In this document: positions 24,907 through 34,321 of the stretch, one piece after another
How the letters are laid out: the number at the start of each line of letters is the position of its first letter
Position numbering within the stretch: position 1 is the first letter of the stretch
DNA from: Caldilineaceae bacterium
Lineage (GTDB): Bacteria; Chloroflexota; Anaerolineae; Caldilineales; Caldilineaceae
Reading direction: 5' to 3'
Assembly (NCBI GenBank): GCA_011523365.1
Contig: WTGY01000094.1
Location: 1-34,624, forward strand
DNA: 34,624 nucleotides
Translations under genes and position numbers: made by a program
Notes under the pieces: generated by a model
Seen by the model: the letters and a program-made list of their open reading frames with translations, nothing else
What the model was told of the DNA's origin: nothing
The model's database searches: none

Positions 24907-27612
24907 GTGTCAGGCGAGAAGTCCCTCGTTGAAGTAATCATACTTCTTCCCATTCGCCGTTCATTCAGGCAGGAGGATGTCCCGCCGCCCGACAGTGACT
25001 TTGGGGGTGGGGTTGGAGATGGCGTTCTGAGCCTCTCCCCCGATCTCCCGGGGCCGGAATCTGTTCACCAGCGCACAGGCGGGGCTGCCCGCTTTCAGAC
25101 TTTCCATTATCACCTGCCTCCCAATCTAGTGGGCCTAGTGGAGCCGGGACACCTGATATGGGCCCCATTCGGCCCGCAGGAAGTACAGGGAATTATCGTA
25201 GGTCCTGCGAGTTCATCGCCAGTCGAAACCAAAGCCATCAGTCAACTCTCCCGGCCCCTCCCCGTTCTGACCCCGGCCCAGTTGGACATGGCCTTCTGGA
25301 TCGCAGACTATTACGTGGCGCCAGTTTCCGAATCGGTGAAGCTCTTCCTGACCCCTGGCCTGCTCAGCAAGAGCGGCGAGCCCCCCAGAGTCCGTGTGAA
25401 GCGGGAAGAACAGGTTGAACTTCTGATCGAACCAGAGACTATTCGTAAGCACCTGATCGGACTTGGACGGACGAGGAGACAGGATCAGATTCTGACAGTG
25501 CTTCTCGCCGCACCGTCATTCACTCTTAAGTTAGATGAACTGAGGAAGGCCTGTAATTTTCAGCCAGAAGACTTTGTTCGGTCTCTACAAAAGAAGGAGC
25601 TAGTCCGAGTTTCGGGCGACCGTCTATCACTAGCTCAGTCGGATTCGGCCACAGTTGATGCCATCTTGAGGATGCGGGGCACGTCAAAATACGAGCCAGT
25701 CCTTAACTCTCTCGCTTTGGCCGCAGCGCCTGTCTGGAAGAGTGATCTTTACAAGCTGGTAGACACCGATCTTGCCATGTTGCGCAGATTGCGGGACGCA
25801 GGACTAATCCGGATCGAACAGAAAGTGCGGTATCGCGACCCGCTCGGCGGCCGTATCTACCGGAGAACGCATCCCCTCAAACTGACCGACCAGCAGCAGC
25901 ACGTCTGGGATGAGATCAGCAGGATCTGCTTCCCGGACAGTACTCCCAAACCTTTGAACCAAGGCTCCAAGGCTGAAGTGCCTGTAAGACCGACTCTGCG
26001 GTCCGGGAGCTTTCTCCTCCACGGCGCAACTGGCAGCGGCAAGACCGAAATCTACTTGCGCGCGATCGCCGAAACACTTTCACGCAATCGACAGGCCATA
26101 GTCCTTGTACCTGAGATCGCTCTCACACCCCAGACCGTCGCCCGCTTTGCCGGCCGCTTTCCCGACCGCGTCTCGGTAATCCACTCAGGGTTGAGCGCCA
26201 GCCAGCGCTACGACGTCTGGCGCAGGGCACGCGACGGCCAGATCGACGTAATCGTCGGCGCCCGCAGCGCCCTCTTCTCACCATTGCCCCGTCTAGGCCT
26301 CATCGTTGTCGATGAAGAACACGAGTCCACGTACAAACAGGACACCGACGAGTGGGGCAGCTTCACCGTCTTCTACGATGCACGCAGCGTCGCAATTCGG
26401 CTGGCAGAAGTGACAGGAAGCGCCCTGATCTTCGGAACGGCGACCCCATCACTGGACTCATACCATGCCGCGCAACGGGACAGGCTGAAGTTACTTGAAA
26501 TGCCCGAAAGGGTTCTGGGCCATGGCGAATCCGATGACAGCCGTCCGCACGAAGGCGCTGCACCACCAGCATACGCCTCTCTTCCCCCAGTCGAAATCGT
26601 CGACATGCGCCAAGAGTTGCGCGCAGGCAACCGCAGCATCTTCAGCCGCAGTCTCCAATCCGAGCTCCACACAGTTCTCGATGCCGGCGAACAGGCAATC
26701 CTGTTCCTGAACCGCCGGGGTACGCACTCATTTGTAATGTGCAGGGACTGCGGTTTCGTCGCTGAATGTGCCCGCTGTGAAACGCCGCTCACCTTCCACG
26801 AACGCGCCGCCCAGCTTATCTGCCACCGTTGCAACCGTCGCGAACCGATCCCCGATCACTGTCCGGCCTGCCGTAGTCATCGTATACGCTATTTCGGGAC
26901 AGGAACGCAGCGTATCGAGGAGCTCGTCAGTCAGATCGCCCCACGCGCCCGTCTCCTGCGCTGGGACCGCGACACAACCGGCCGGCATGGCAGCCATGAA
27001 CAGATCCTCGATCGGTTCGCCTCCCACGAGGCCGACGTTCTCATCGGCACCCAGATGATCGCCAAGGGCTTGGATCTGCCTCTCGTCACTCTGGTTGGCG
27101 TCGTCGCCGCAGACGTAGGCCTCTATCTGCCCGATTTCCGCGGCCCGGAACGAACTTTCCAACTCCTGACACAAGTGGCCGGCCGCGCCGGTCGCAGCCG
27201 CAAAGGAGGGCGCGTTATCTTTCAGAGCTACACGCCCCAACACTACGCGCTCCAGGCCGCCGCCGGTCACGACTACCACGCCTTCTATCAGCGGGAGATG
27301 GAATTCAGGCGGGAGCAACACTACCCACCTGTCAGCAGGCTGGCCCGTCTGATTTTCTGGCACAAGAAAATGGAGACCGTCGAGGGGCAGACTAACCGAA
27401 TGATGAGGAACTTACAGTTACGCGCCGAGGAGATGGGCATCTGGGGTGAAGGTGTCGACCTGCTGGGCCCTGCCCCGGCACCTTACGCGCGCTTTCGAGG
27501 CTACTACCGGTGGCATGTCATTGTCAGGGCGGCCGATCCTTCCGCATTCCTGCAAGGGATCGACATTCCTTTTGGCTGGCGCATTGACATCGACCCGGTC
27601 TCAATGATGTAG
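24907..27612 (+). CDS. priA: Primosomal replication-restart helicase PriA
   Basis: A 901-residue superfamily-2 helicase that reloads the replisome at stalled forks. Walker A is GATGSGKTE (373-381), Walker B is VVDEEH (Asp469-His472), and the helicase C-terminal motifs include IGTQMIAKGLDLP and QVAGRAGRS. The zinc-binding module runs from CRDCGF (Cys612) through CARCETPL and CHRC to HCPACRSH (about 654). The N-terminal 3'-DNA-binding domain is interrupted: LLPIRRSF near 13-20 is followed by about 45 residues of Gly/Pro/Asp-rich insert before FQTFHYHLP. The length exceeds the 732 residues of the E. coli protein through this and other linkers. The GTG start has AGGAT about 7 bases upstream. Confidence 0.95.
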   Translation: MSGEKSLVEVIILLPIRRSFRQEDVPPPDSDFGGGVGDGVLSLSPDLPGPESVHQRTGGAARFQTFHYHLPPNLVGLVEPGHLIWAPFGPQEVQGIIVGPASSSPVETKAISQLSRPLPVLTPAQLDMAFWIADYYVAPVSESVKLFLTPGLLSKSGEPPRVRVKREEQVELLIEPETIRKHLIGLGRTRRQDQILTVLLAAPSFTLKLDELRKACNFQPEDFVRSLQKKELVRVSGDRLSLAQSDSATVDAILRMRGTSKYEPVLNSLALAAAPVWKSDLYKLVDTDLAMLRRLRDAGLIRIEQKVRYRDPLGGRIYRRTHPLKLTDQQQHVWDEISRICFPDSTPKPLNQGSKAEVPVRPTLRSGSFLLHGATGSGKTEIYLRAIAETLSRNRQAIVLVPEIALTPQTVARFAGRFPDRVSVIHSGLSASQRYDVWRRARDGQIDVIVGARSALFSPLPRLGLIVVDEEHESTYKQDTDEWGSFTVFYDARSVAIRLAEVTGSALIFGTATPSLDSYHAAQRDRLKLLEMPERVLGHGESDDSRPHEGAAPPAYASLPPVEIVDMRQELRAGNRSIFSRSLQSELHTVLDAGEQAILFLNRRGTHSFVMCRDCGFVAECARCETPLTFHERAAQLICHRCNRREPIPDHCPACRSHRIRYFGTGTQRIEELVSQIAPRARLLRWDRDTTGRHGSHEQILDRFASHEADVLIGTQMIAKGLDLPLVTLVGVVAADVGLYLPDFRGPERTFQLLTQVAGRAGRSRKGGRVIFQSYTPQHYALQAAAGHDYHAFYQREMEFRREQHYPPVSRLARLIFWHKKMETVEGQTNRMMRNLQLRAEEMGIWGEGVDLLGPAPAPYARFRGYYRWHVIVRAADPSAFLQGIDIPFGWRIDIDPVSMM

Positions 27613-27645
27613 TCAGCTCTGCACACGTCGGCGAAGAGAGTGCAT

Positions 27646-28854
27646 CTACAGCTTCCTCAACAGGCACAGGAAATTCCGGCCCGGCGCAATCTTGCCCAAT
27701 ATGCGCTCTCCGCTGGCGCCCGTACATGCGGGCACATTTCCTGATATGCCTTGCATGGCCAGCCACGCGAGCAGGGCAAAGCCCAGGGCCTCCTTGGACT
27801 CCTCGTCGCCAGGGATCCCTGTTATTTCGCCATATCGCACAACGGAAACCCGCCGTCCGCACCTCTGGGCCAGCTGGGCCTGCAACCTTTTCAACAACAC
27901 CGGGTTGCGGGCCCCACCGCCGCAGACAACTACCTCAGCCACCGGGACAGGCGCGAACAGACGGTAACTCTCAGCAATCGAAGCCGCTGTCAGTTCCGTC
28001 ACTGTGGCGGCAAAATCCTCTGCAGAGAGCCCTGCCCGAGCAGCCTCCATACTGTACCGTGCGGCCAGAGCATGGCTGAAAAGCTCACGACCTGTGGACT
28101 TTGGCGGATGACGCCGATAGTAAGGATGTTCGAGCCAGGCTTCAATCAGGCCATTATTGCACCTGCCACGCGCTGCCAACTCCCCATCCTCATCGAAATG
28201 CAGCGCGCCGTCGGTTGCCTGGGCCGCCGCCCAGTCGATCAGCACATTGCCCGGTCCCGTATCGAAGGCCAGGATTCCCTCGGAACGTTCTTGCGTCGGC
28301 AGAAAGGTCACATTGCCGATACCGCCGATATTCTGAACCGCCCTGCACCCCTCCGTACCAGCCTCCGGGCGCAGAAAGAACTGGTCAAAGATCGGTATGA
28401 GTGGCGCCCCCTGCCCTCCCGCGGCAACGTCGGCAACGCGAAAATCGGCTACCGTCGTGAGCCCGGTCTTCTCCGCGATCACTGCCGCCTCCCCAATCTG
28501 CAGAGTAGACTGAACATTTCCACCTTCCCCGACCTCGTGCCAGACCGTCTGCCCATGGGAACCGACCAGATCGATCTCTTCTAACGATAGCCCGCCTTTT
28601 TCGACTACTTGGAAAGCAGCCTCAGCGAACTGCTTTCCAAGAATGAACCCCGCCCGGCTTACAGTTCGTGCGTCGCCGTGCCCGGCAATCAGCAGTTCAA
28701 TAACCTCTCGTTCCTCGCGGCCCCACTGCATACTTTCAAATGCGATTTGACGCATCCGCGGACTGTCAGCCGTCCCTGAAATCTCAGCCAAGACCGCGTC
28801 GATTCCATCGGCTGAGGTGCCGCTCATCAGTCCAATGACTTTCATCGCCTGCAT
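27646..28854 (-). CDS. anmK: Anhydro-N-acetylmuramic acid kinase
   Basis: A 402-residue sugar kinase of the AnmK family, which opens and phosphorylates 1,6-anhydro-N-acetylmuramic acid recovered from cell-wall turnover to give MurNAc-6-phosphate. The N-terminal phosphate loop VIGLMSGTSADGID (6-19) is diagnostic, with Asp16 in the region of the family's catalytic residues. VGSHGQTVWHE, NIGGIGNVTFLP, FDTGPGNVLID and VVCGGGARNPVLLKRL continue the family pattern. ATG 28854 and ATG 28845 are both possible starts. It ends in convergence with priA, 33 bases apart, and lies 48 bases after a GNAT gene. No murQ or peptidoglycan lytic enzyme is nearby. Confidence 0.95.
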   Translation of the reverse strand: MQAMKVIGLMSGTSADGIDAVLAEISGTADSPRMRQIAFESMQWGREEREVIELLIAGHGDARTVSRAGFILGKQFAEAAFQVVEKGGLSLEEIDLVGSHGQTVWHEVGEGGNVQSTLQIGEAAVIAEKTGLTTVADFRVADVAAGGQGAPLIPIFDQFFLRPEAGTEGCRAVQNIGGIGNVTFLPTQERSEGILAFDTGPGNVLIDWAAAQATDGALHFDEDGELAARGRCNNGLIEAWLEHPYYRRHPPKSTGRELFSHALAARYSMEAARAGLSAEDFAATVTELTAASIAESYRLFAPVPVAEVVVCGGGARNPVLLKRLQAQLAQRCGRRVSVVRYGEITGIPGDEESKEALGFALLAWLAMQGISGNVPACTGASGERILGKIAPGRNFLCLLRKL

Positions 28855-28902
28855 GGTACCGTTTTTGCCCCTTAGGGAAGCCTCCCGCTCCTGACTGTCG
28901 CG

Positions 28903-29907
28903 CTACTCAAGGCCGCCCAAAGTCCGCCAAAGCTTGGCCCACTTCCGGTACGGACGGAACCCACACTTGCCGTAGAAGTCGAGTAACGTAGTCCAGTCGA
29001 TCACGCATCCGTTGACCCCACTGTTGTGCAGCCGCCTCAACCCTGCGTCCAGCAGATAGATGCCCAAGCCCTGTCCCCGCATGTGCGCGCTGACTCCGAT
29101 CCACCCAAGCTGTCCCCAGGGACGCGGCAGTTCGTACGGAAAGTAACGGTCAATCGGACTGGCAGAATCTTCGAAGGTGAGGCGGCAAGATCCCTGCACA
29201 CCCTCTTCCGTCCAGAGCAGCATAAAATCCGAAATTCGTCCGCTCTCCTCAAGAAACCTTTCTGCCTGCCAGTGCCACCGTCCCGGAAACTCGGTGGCAA
29301 GAAATCTCAACAGATCCTTCTCCTGACCCGGCTGTCCCGGCCTTGCCGCCGCCGGCACATCGTCCAAAAGAGGAGGAATGTAGTCGCTGAGAGATCTGGC
29401 CACGTCCCAGGTGAAAGGCTCCTCCTCGAAATCGAAGCCGCATGCTAGGAAGAACGCTTCGGCCGAGGAACCGGCTTGTACGCCGGGCACGAAGTGACGC
29501 AGACCACCGCCCACCTTTACACGGGTAGGGGAAGAGTGGAGTTCCCTGGAGGCGAGCCAATCTTCAGCCCAACGCAGCAGGGCCCTCCCGATCCCTTGCC
29601 GCTGGTAGACGGTCGCCACGGCGATCGCCTCTATCCAGCCTGCAACCTCATTCCTTATCGCGGGGGGCGCGCCGGGATGGGCACTGCACAACACGATTCC
29701 GGCAGGGCGGCCCTGTACCAGCGCAATTCGGCCCGCACGGACGACGCCTGCATCCTCTGTGAAACCGTATGTGAGAAGTCTCTCTGTGAGGGGAATACTA
29801 CTGCCGGCGGCCTCGTTCCAGACCGCCATTGCCCACCGTAGGTGGTCGGCGTTTTCCACATTGAAGGCAATCTGCTCGGATTCTGCCGCTGCAGACGATT
29901 CAGCCAT
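28903..29907 (-). CDS. Tandem GNAT-type acetyltransferase
   Basis: A 334-residue protein with two GNAT folds. In the first half, [19 protein letters not shown] (93-111) gives the acetyl-CoA pyrophosphate loop Q-R-Q-G-I-G. In the second half, [18 protein letters not shown] holds R-G-Q-G-L-G, followed by [16 protein letters not shown], the usual end of the fold. One copy may be structural, as in mycothiol synthase-like proteins. The substrate is unknown. It begins 8 bases after the stop of the ornithine-cyclodeaminase-like gene and probably shares its transcript. Confidence 0.85.
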   Translation of the reverse strand: MAESSAAAESEQIAFNVENADHLRWAMAVWNEAAGSSIPLTERLLTYGFTEDAGVVRAGRIALVQGRPAGIVLCSAHPGAPPAIRNEVAGWIEAIAVATVYQRQGIGRALLRWAEDWLASRELHSSPTRVKVGGGLRHFVPGVQAGSSAEAFFLACGFDFEEEPFTWDVARSLSDYIPPLLDDVPAAARPGQPGQEKDLLRFLATEFPGRWHWQAERFLEESGRISDFMLLWTEEGVQGSCRLTFEDSASPIDRYFPYELPRPWGQLGWIGVSAHMRGQGLGIYLLDAGLRRLHNSGVNGCVIDWTTLLDFYGKCGFRPYRKWAKLWRTLGGLE

Positions 29908-29915
29908 CTGTCCCG

Positions 29916-30902
29916 TTACCCGTCCAGCTCTATGCCTGCGCCTTCCTTCAGCGCTTTGCCATATACCACACGGGCAACTGCTACGTCCTGCGCCGCCAGC
30001 CCAACCGACTTGAAGAAAGTGATCTCGTCGTCGGCTTCGCGACCGGGTATGTCCCCGGCAATGATCGCACCGATTTCGGCATGAATCTGGCTGGCATTGT
30101 AGGCCCCGTCCTCGATGGGCCGGATCAGATCACCGGCCTCTGCCAGGCACGCGCTCATCTGATCGACCACAACCTTGGCCCGTTGAACAGTCCCAGCGTC
30201 GACTTCGCTCGCGTACGGCAGATGCGAGCCAATCCCGGAAATGTGCACACCGGGTCGGAGCAGTGCGTCCTCGAAGAGCGGTTCATACGCGCTTGTGGCC
30301 GTGACAAGAATGTCGGCCGCCTCGACTGCCATCTTGACATCGACCGTCGCTTGAGCTGACACGCCGAACGTTTCATTCAACTTTACGGCCAGTGCGTCCG
30401 CGTTCGCCGGCGTCCGGGATACGACAAAAACACGATCGATTTCCCGCTCGCACAGAGCGGCCTCCACCTGGTAGGGGGCCTGTACGCCACTGCCGAATAT
30501 GGTCAGCGTCCGCGCATCCTCCCTTGCCAGATAGCGTGCCGCAACTCCACCGGACGCACCTGTACGCATAGCTGTCAGATAGCCGGCATCCATCAGCGCC
30601 AGCAGGGCACCGTTACTGCCATCGAAAAGCACCACGTTGCCCTGAATCGCCGGCAGCCCCCGTCGCGTCGGGTTCGTCCCATAAAAGGAGATCAGCTTTG
30701 CTCCCAATGCATCCATCTCGCCGCCCAGATAGGCCGGCATAGACATTAGGCTGCCGTCGTGCCGGGCAACCGGTACATTTGCACGCACCGGCAACTCCGC
30801 CTCCCCCTCGTATATCAGGCGGTAGGCTTCTCCCACCGCCTCGATCGCGGACGGCATGTCCAGGAGAATCTTTACGTCGTCTCGAGTCAACCAGAGTGGC
30901 AT
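29916..30902 (-). CDS. Ornithine cyclodeaminase / alanine dehydrogenase / mu-crystallin family protein
   Basis: A 328-residue NAD(P)-dependent enzyme. Residues 1-125 form the substrate domain, with Lys69 in [10 protein letters not shown] and the [10 protein letters not shown] segment (110-119) that contacts the carboxylate. The dinucleotide-binding loop is TIFGSGVQA (134-142), and [10 protein letters not shown] and [13 protein letters not shown] follow in family order. Relatives include ornithine cyclodeaminase, archaeal-type alanine dehydrogenase, ketimine reductase and amino-acid synthases; the residues visible do not choose between them. It heads a run with the GNAT and anmK genes. No strong ribosome binding site precedes the ATG. 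Confidence 0.9.
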   Translation of the reverse strand: MPLWLTRDDVKILLDMPSAIEAVGEAYRLIYEGEAELPVRANVPVARHDGSLMSMPAYLGGEMDALGAKLISFYGTNPTRRGLPAIQGNVVLFDGSNGALLALMDAGYLTAMRTGASGGVAARYLAREDARTLTIFGSGVQAPYQVEAALCEREIDRVFVVSRTPANADALAVKLNETFGVSAQATVDVKMAVEAADILVTATSAYEPLFEDALLRPGVHISGIGSHLPYASEVDAGTVQRAKVVVDQMSACLAEAGDLIRPIEDGAYNASQIHAEIGAIIAGDIPGREADDEITFFKSVGLAAQDVAVARVVYGKALKEGAGIELDG

Positions 30903-30946
30903 GGTACTCGCAAAAGGTGGAGGTATGGTTAGTCAGAAGCGGTGAT

Positions 30947-30976
30947 AGAATAGCACAGAGAATTCCGCATTCACAA
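30947..30976 (-). promoter_or_regulatory. Candidate promoter for the cyclodeaminase-GNAT-anmK run
   Basis: On the minus strand TTGTGA (complement of 30971-30976) and TATTCT (complement of 30947-30952) are separated by 18 bases, about 45 bases before the ATG at 30902. Both hexamers are near consensus only. Confidence 0.33.
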
Positions 30977-31067
30977 TTGTCCACGGAAAAGGAAGGATGT
31001 ACAATCAGCAACTTGAGAATCGATGCCGGCTGTTCCCAATCGAGAAACTGCTTATAGGAGGATTCCC

Positions 31068-32093
31068 ATGCCCACTGAGTTCATCGCCCCAGCGCGCGAG
31101 GAAGTCGCTTTCCGCGAATATGTAAGCCCTGCCCTAAAGCCTGAACAGATTCGGGTCCGCAGTCGCTTCGGCGCAGCCAAGCACGGCTCCGAGATGGCAA
31201 TGTTTCAGGGTTACGCGGGCCATCGAGGCAACTATGACGGCGACCTACACATTTTTACACAGGAAAGCCAGATGGTCCGGTACCCGAACGGCCTGGGCAA
31301 CATGTGCGTAGGCGAAGTCATTGAGATTGGCGAAGACGTGCAGGACATCAGGCTCGGGGAGACGGTCTTCGCCCACGGATCCTTCCGCCAGGAGCACGTG
31401 TGGCCCGCGGAACACGCCCGAAAACTGCCTGTAGGCGTCCCCTGGCAGGCCGCCGTTTGCCTCGATCCGGCCGACTTCGCTCTCGGCGCAGTCCGCGACG
31501 GCCACATCCGCCTAGGGGATGCAGTCGCCGTCTTTGGGATGGGCGCCATCGGGCTCTTCGTCGTTCAGCTTGCCAAACTGGCCGGCGCGTATCCCGTCAT
31601 AGCGGTCGATCCCATCCCCCTGCGCCGCGACGTGGCAGAGGAGTGCGGCGCCGATATCGTCATGGACCCGACGGCGTGCGACGCCGGACTTGAAATCAAG
31701 CTGGCGACCGACAAGCGCGGCGCCGATGTATGCGTGGACTATAGCGGCCACTACAGCGCTTTGCAGGCCGCCCTTCGAGGCGTAGCCTACCTCGGCACCG
31801 TCGTTGCCGGCGCCTGGCCTGGCAGCTACCCGGCCGGCCTCGACCTGGGCGCCGAAGCCCACTTCAACCGCCCTACCATTGTCTTCTCGCGGGCATGCAG
31901 CGAGCCCAACCCTGAATACCCCAACTGGGACGAGACGCGCCTCTTCTCGGTTGTCTGGCGCCTTCTCTGCGACGGGAGTCTCAAGTCGGAACCTGTCGTC
32001 CACCCAGTCGTCCCATTTGACGACCTGCTCGAAGAATATCCCAAGATCGCAAGCGCGCCGGAGGAAAACGTAAAGTTGGGGGTAGCATTCTGA
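31068..32093 (+). CDS. Zinc-independent MDR-type dehydrogenase
   Basis: A 341-residue member of the medium-chain dehydrogenase/reductase superfamily. The coenzyme loop is VFGMGAIGLFVVQLAK, followed by AVDP whose Asp favours NAD+ over NADP+. The classical zinc site is missing: the catalytic Cys region reads AAKHGSE, the GHE motif is replaced by GLGNMCVGE, and there is no four-Cys structural lobe. This pattern resembles the bacteriochlorophyllide/threonine-dehydrogenase-like branch with an SxGTE-type motif. The frame is open from 31023, but AGGAGGA at 31056-31062 decides for the ATG at 31068. It is divergent from the cyclodeaminase gene and near sugar-acid enzymes, so sugar or polyol oxidation is likely but unproven. 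Confidence 0.85.
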   Translation: MPTEFIAPAREEVAFREYVSPALKPEQIRVRSRFGAAKHGSEMAMFQGYAGHRGNYDGDLHIFTQESQMVRYPNGLGNMCVGEVIEIGEDVQDIRLGETVFAHGSFRQEHVWPAEHARKLPVGVPWQAAVCLDPADFALGAVRDGHIRLGDAVAVFGMGAIGLFVVQLAKLAGAYPVIAVDPIPLRRDVAEECGADIVMDPTACDAGLEIKLATDKRGADVCVDYSGHYSALQAALRGVAYLGTVVAGAWPGSYPAGLDLGAEAHFNRPTIVFSRACSEPNPEYPNWDETRLFSVVWRLLCDGSLKSEPVVHPVVPFDDLLEEYPKIASAPEENVKLGVAF

Positions 32094-32112
32094 CACCGCG
32101 GCAGGATCGACA

Positions 32113-32137
32113 TCGGCGGGATCTGATTCCCCGCCGA
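32113..32137 (+). terminator. Candidate terminator after the MDR dehydrogenase gene
   Basis: TCGGCGGG (32113-32120) and CCCGCCGA (32130-32137) form a perfect 8-bp GC-rich stem with a 9-base loop, starting 20 bases after the stop. A TTTT lies 13 bases further on rather than directly after the stem, so termination may be weak. It stands between convergent genes. Confidence 0.45.
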
Positions 32138-32188
32138 GCGATTCCTACCCTTTTGCCACTGGATTGCCCTATCCGCGGCCTTTGCCGG

Positions 32189-33340
32189 TCAGACCAGATT
32201 GTCTTCGATATAGTCCCAATTGATTTGGTAACCCATGCCCGGTTCCGGCGGCAAGTGGACATATCCCTCGCTGTCCATCCTGTCGCCGATGTCTTTCAGA
32301 TAGGGCGGCGGCGTATTGCAGTCGATCCCCGGCGCCAGCAGCCCGCGTTCGTAGTATTCACAGGTGTCCTCGCTCGTAGAACCCAAGATCTGCAGGTTCG
32401 CGAAACCGCTCATGTGAATTTCGCACTTGACGCCGAAAGCCTCCGCGACCGCAACCATCTTGCGCACTCCGGTGATTCCACCGCGCAGCACGTCGATCCT
32501 CGTCATGTCCGAAGCGCCCCGCAGTATCCAGTCGGCGCGCGTGTACAGGCTCCCAGCTGCGATCTCAGGCGATAGAATCGGAATATCCAGCTCGCGGCAC
32601 AGCTTGATGTAGGGCTGCACCCTGTACTCGTTCATCGGGTGCTCGTACCAGTAGTAGCCCAGCTCCTCCAGCACGCGCCCGACTTTGTACGCCTCCTCAT
32701 AGGTGCGGTACGTACCCCATGGGTCGTAGCTCAGCACCATGTCGTCGCCGACCGCGGCCCGTACTGCCCGGCACACCTCTATGTCCTTCTCAATATGCGA
32801 CGGCCGCCCCGGTACCGCTTCGTGCGTCACCGGATTCCAGAAATAGTAGGGGTGGATTTTGTAGTGCGTATACCCTTCCTCCTTGCAAGCCACAGCATGT
32901 GCAGCATAGTCTTCTACACTCCCAACATTTGGAAAGGTGCTCGCGTACGCTTTCACTTTGTCACGGCAGCCGCCCAGCAGCTTGTAGAGCGGCAGGTCCA
33001 TAGCCCTCGCCTGGAGATCCCACAGGGCGCAGTCCAGCGCACTCAGCAGATGCTCAGGGACGTTCGCCACCCACATCCAGTGCCAGAACCGCTCCCTGTC
33101 ATAGGGGTCCTCCCCCACAACCATATTCTTGAGCCGCCCTTCCATCTGCGCCCGGTCTTCCGGCGTCAACCCGTCGGCGTCGCCATGTCCATGCCCGCCA
33201 AAATAGTAGCCTTCTGCCCCCTCATCAGTAATCACCTTCATCAGCGTCTGCGTTACCTCACGCGGAAAGCTATACCTGCCCTGATGAAACTGCTCACGCA
33301 CGACCCGAAACGGAACCACCTGTATGTCTACTATCTTCAT
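32189..33340 (-). CDS. Mandelate racemase/muconate-lactonizing-type enolase superfamily dehydratase
   Basis: A 383-residue enzyme of the mandelate-racemase subgroup of the enolase superfamily; these enzymes remove a proton next to a carboxylate and commonly dehydrate sugar acids. Metal ligands are Asp206 (LSYDPWG), Glu233 (YEHPMNE) and Glu259 (LSPEIAAG). The general acid/base pair is Asp283 (RIDVLRGG) with His309 (CEIHMSG). On the second strand Lys161-x-His163 (YKIHPYY) stands where many relatives have KxK. The N-terminal capping domain covers about 1-125. It lies 36 bases downstream of the lyase gene, with which it probably forms a dehydratase-aldolase pair. The exact sugar acid is not known. 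Confidence 0.9.
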   Translation of the reverse strand: MKIVDIQVVPFRVVREQFHQGRYSFPREVTQTLMKVITDEGAEGYYFGGHGHGDADGLTPEDRAQMEGRLKNMVVGEDPYDRERFWHWMWVANVPEHLLSALDCALWDLQARAMDLPLYKLLGGCRDKVKAYASTFPNVGSVEDYAAHAVACKEEGYTHYKIHPYYFWNPVTHEAVPGRPSHIEKDIEVCRAVRAAVGDDMVLSYDPWGTYRTYEEAYKVGRVLEELGYYWYEHPMNEYRVQPYIKLCRELDIPILSPEIAAGSLYTRADWILRGASDMTRIDVLRGGITGVRKMVAVAEAFGVKCEIHMSGFANLQILGSTSEDTCEYYERGLLAPGIDCNTPPPYLKDIGDRMDSEGYVHLPPEPGMGYQINWDYIEDNLV

Positions 33341-33376
33341 CGTCGCTCAACCTTCCTCTCATATATGTTCGGACCA

Positions 33377-34321
33377 TCAATTTGACCAGCAGTGCGGCCA
33401 TATTCTCGCATTCGCTTTCACTTGTTGCTCGCCGTTCGGATACAGTTCCTCCAATAGCGTACCCAACTCCTCTCTCGTCAGCGGGTTTATCGATGCAGCA
33501 GGCGCCCTGACAACCGCCGTCCGAATCACGCCGCGATGGACGAGAATCTCCTTATGGACGCCGTGAAAGAGGCCTGCGCCCTGGGCACTGAGGCGGGCTA
33601 TCGGCACGAGTAGCCTGTTAAACGTCTCCCACGCGCCTGCCTCATCCCCTGCCTGCACCCGGTTCCATATGTCTACAAATGCCTCGGGCTGGGTACAGAA
33701 CGGCATAGTCCCAACCGAGCCGCGGCGCATCTCTTCGATAAAGTAACCGCCCCCGGCGCCGCCGAAAACCGTCAGCACATCACCCGCTTCGGCCGACATT
33801 GCCGCCACCTTCTCTACCACGGGGAAACTCTCTACCTTGATATACTGGACCCATTCACACTCCTCGGCCAGCCTCCTTGCCAAGCCAGCAGAAATCGGCG
33901 ACGCGGCCACGTCCTGGATGAAGATGGGCAAGGGAACAGCATCCGAGATGGCACGGTAGTAGGCTGTAATCTCGTCCGGCCCTGCCGGAAAGAAGGACGG
34001 CGGCAGCACCATCAGCGCGTCGGCCCCATTTTCACGGGCCATCCGGCTGTAATGGACCGCCAGGTCTGTTCCATTCGCTCCCGTGTTGATAACTACTGGA
34101 ACGCGACCTGCGACCTGGTCAACGACGACGCGGGTCATCCAGGCCCGTTCGGCCTCCGTCAGCTTATAGACCTCGCTTCCCAGCGCGACCCCCAATCCGT
34201 GAACACCGGCATCCAGGTTGAAGTCGATCAACCGTCGCAGGCTTTCTTCGTCGATCTGCGACTGTTCGTTAAAGGGTGTAACCAGGATCGGATAGACTCC
34301 CTGCATTGTGCTGGTCGACAT
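33377..34321 (-). CDS. Dihydrodipicolinate synthase / N-acetylneuraminate lyase family protein
   Basis: A 314-residue class I aldolase-type TIM barrel. Lys162 in QYIKVES is the Schiff-base lysine. The pyruvate-carboxylate loop is ALGSE (46-50) instead of the usual GTTGE/GSTGE. The segment that normally holds the catalytic Tyr (YNxP) reads PIFIQDVAAS (132-141), without a Tyr. It is therefore not a standard DapA and might be a keto-deoxy sugar-acid aldolase, a decarboxylating dehydratase or a divergent member. AGAGGAAAA lies just before the ATG at 34321. The gene is first in a two-gene run with the enolase-superfamily dehydratase, which fits a sugar-acid pathway. Confidence 0.9.
   Translation of the reverse strand: MSTSTMQGVYPILVTPFNEQSQIDEESLRRLIDFNLDAGVHGLGVALGSEVYKLTEAERAWMTRVVVDQVAGRVPVVINTGANGTDLAVHYSRMARENGADALMVLPPSFFPAGPDEITAYYRAISDAVPLPIFIQDVAASPISAGLARRLAEECEWVQYIKVESFPVVEKVAAMSAEAGDVLTVFGGAGGGYFIEEMRRGSVGTMPFCTQPEAFVDIWNRVQAGDEAGAWETFNRLLVPIARLSAQGAGLFHGVHKEILVHRGVIRTAVVRAPAASINPLTREELGTLLEELYPNGEQQVKANARIWPHCWSN

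Noticed and set aside
27751..28584. 277-codon + strand frame opposite anmK.
   Set aside because: anmK is a complete, conserved gene on the other strand; the frame is a by-product of its codon usage.
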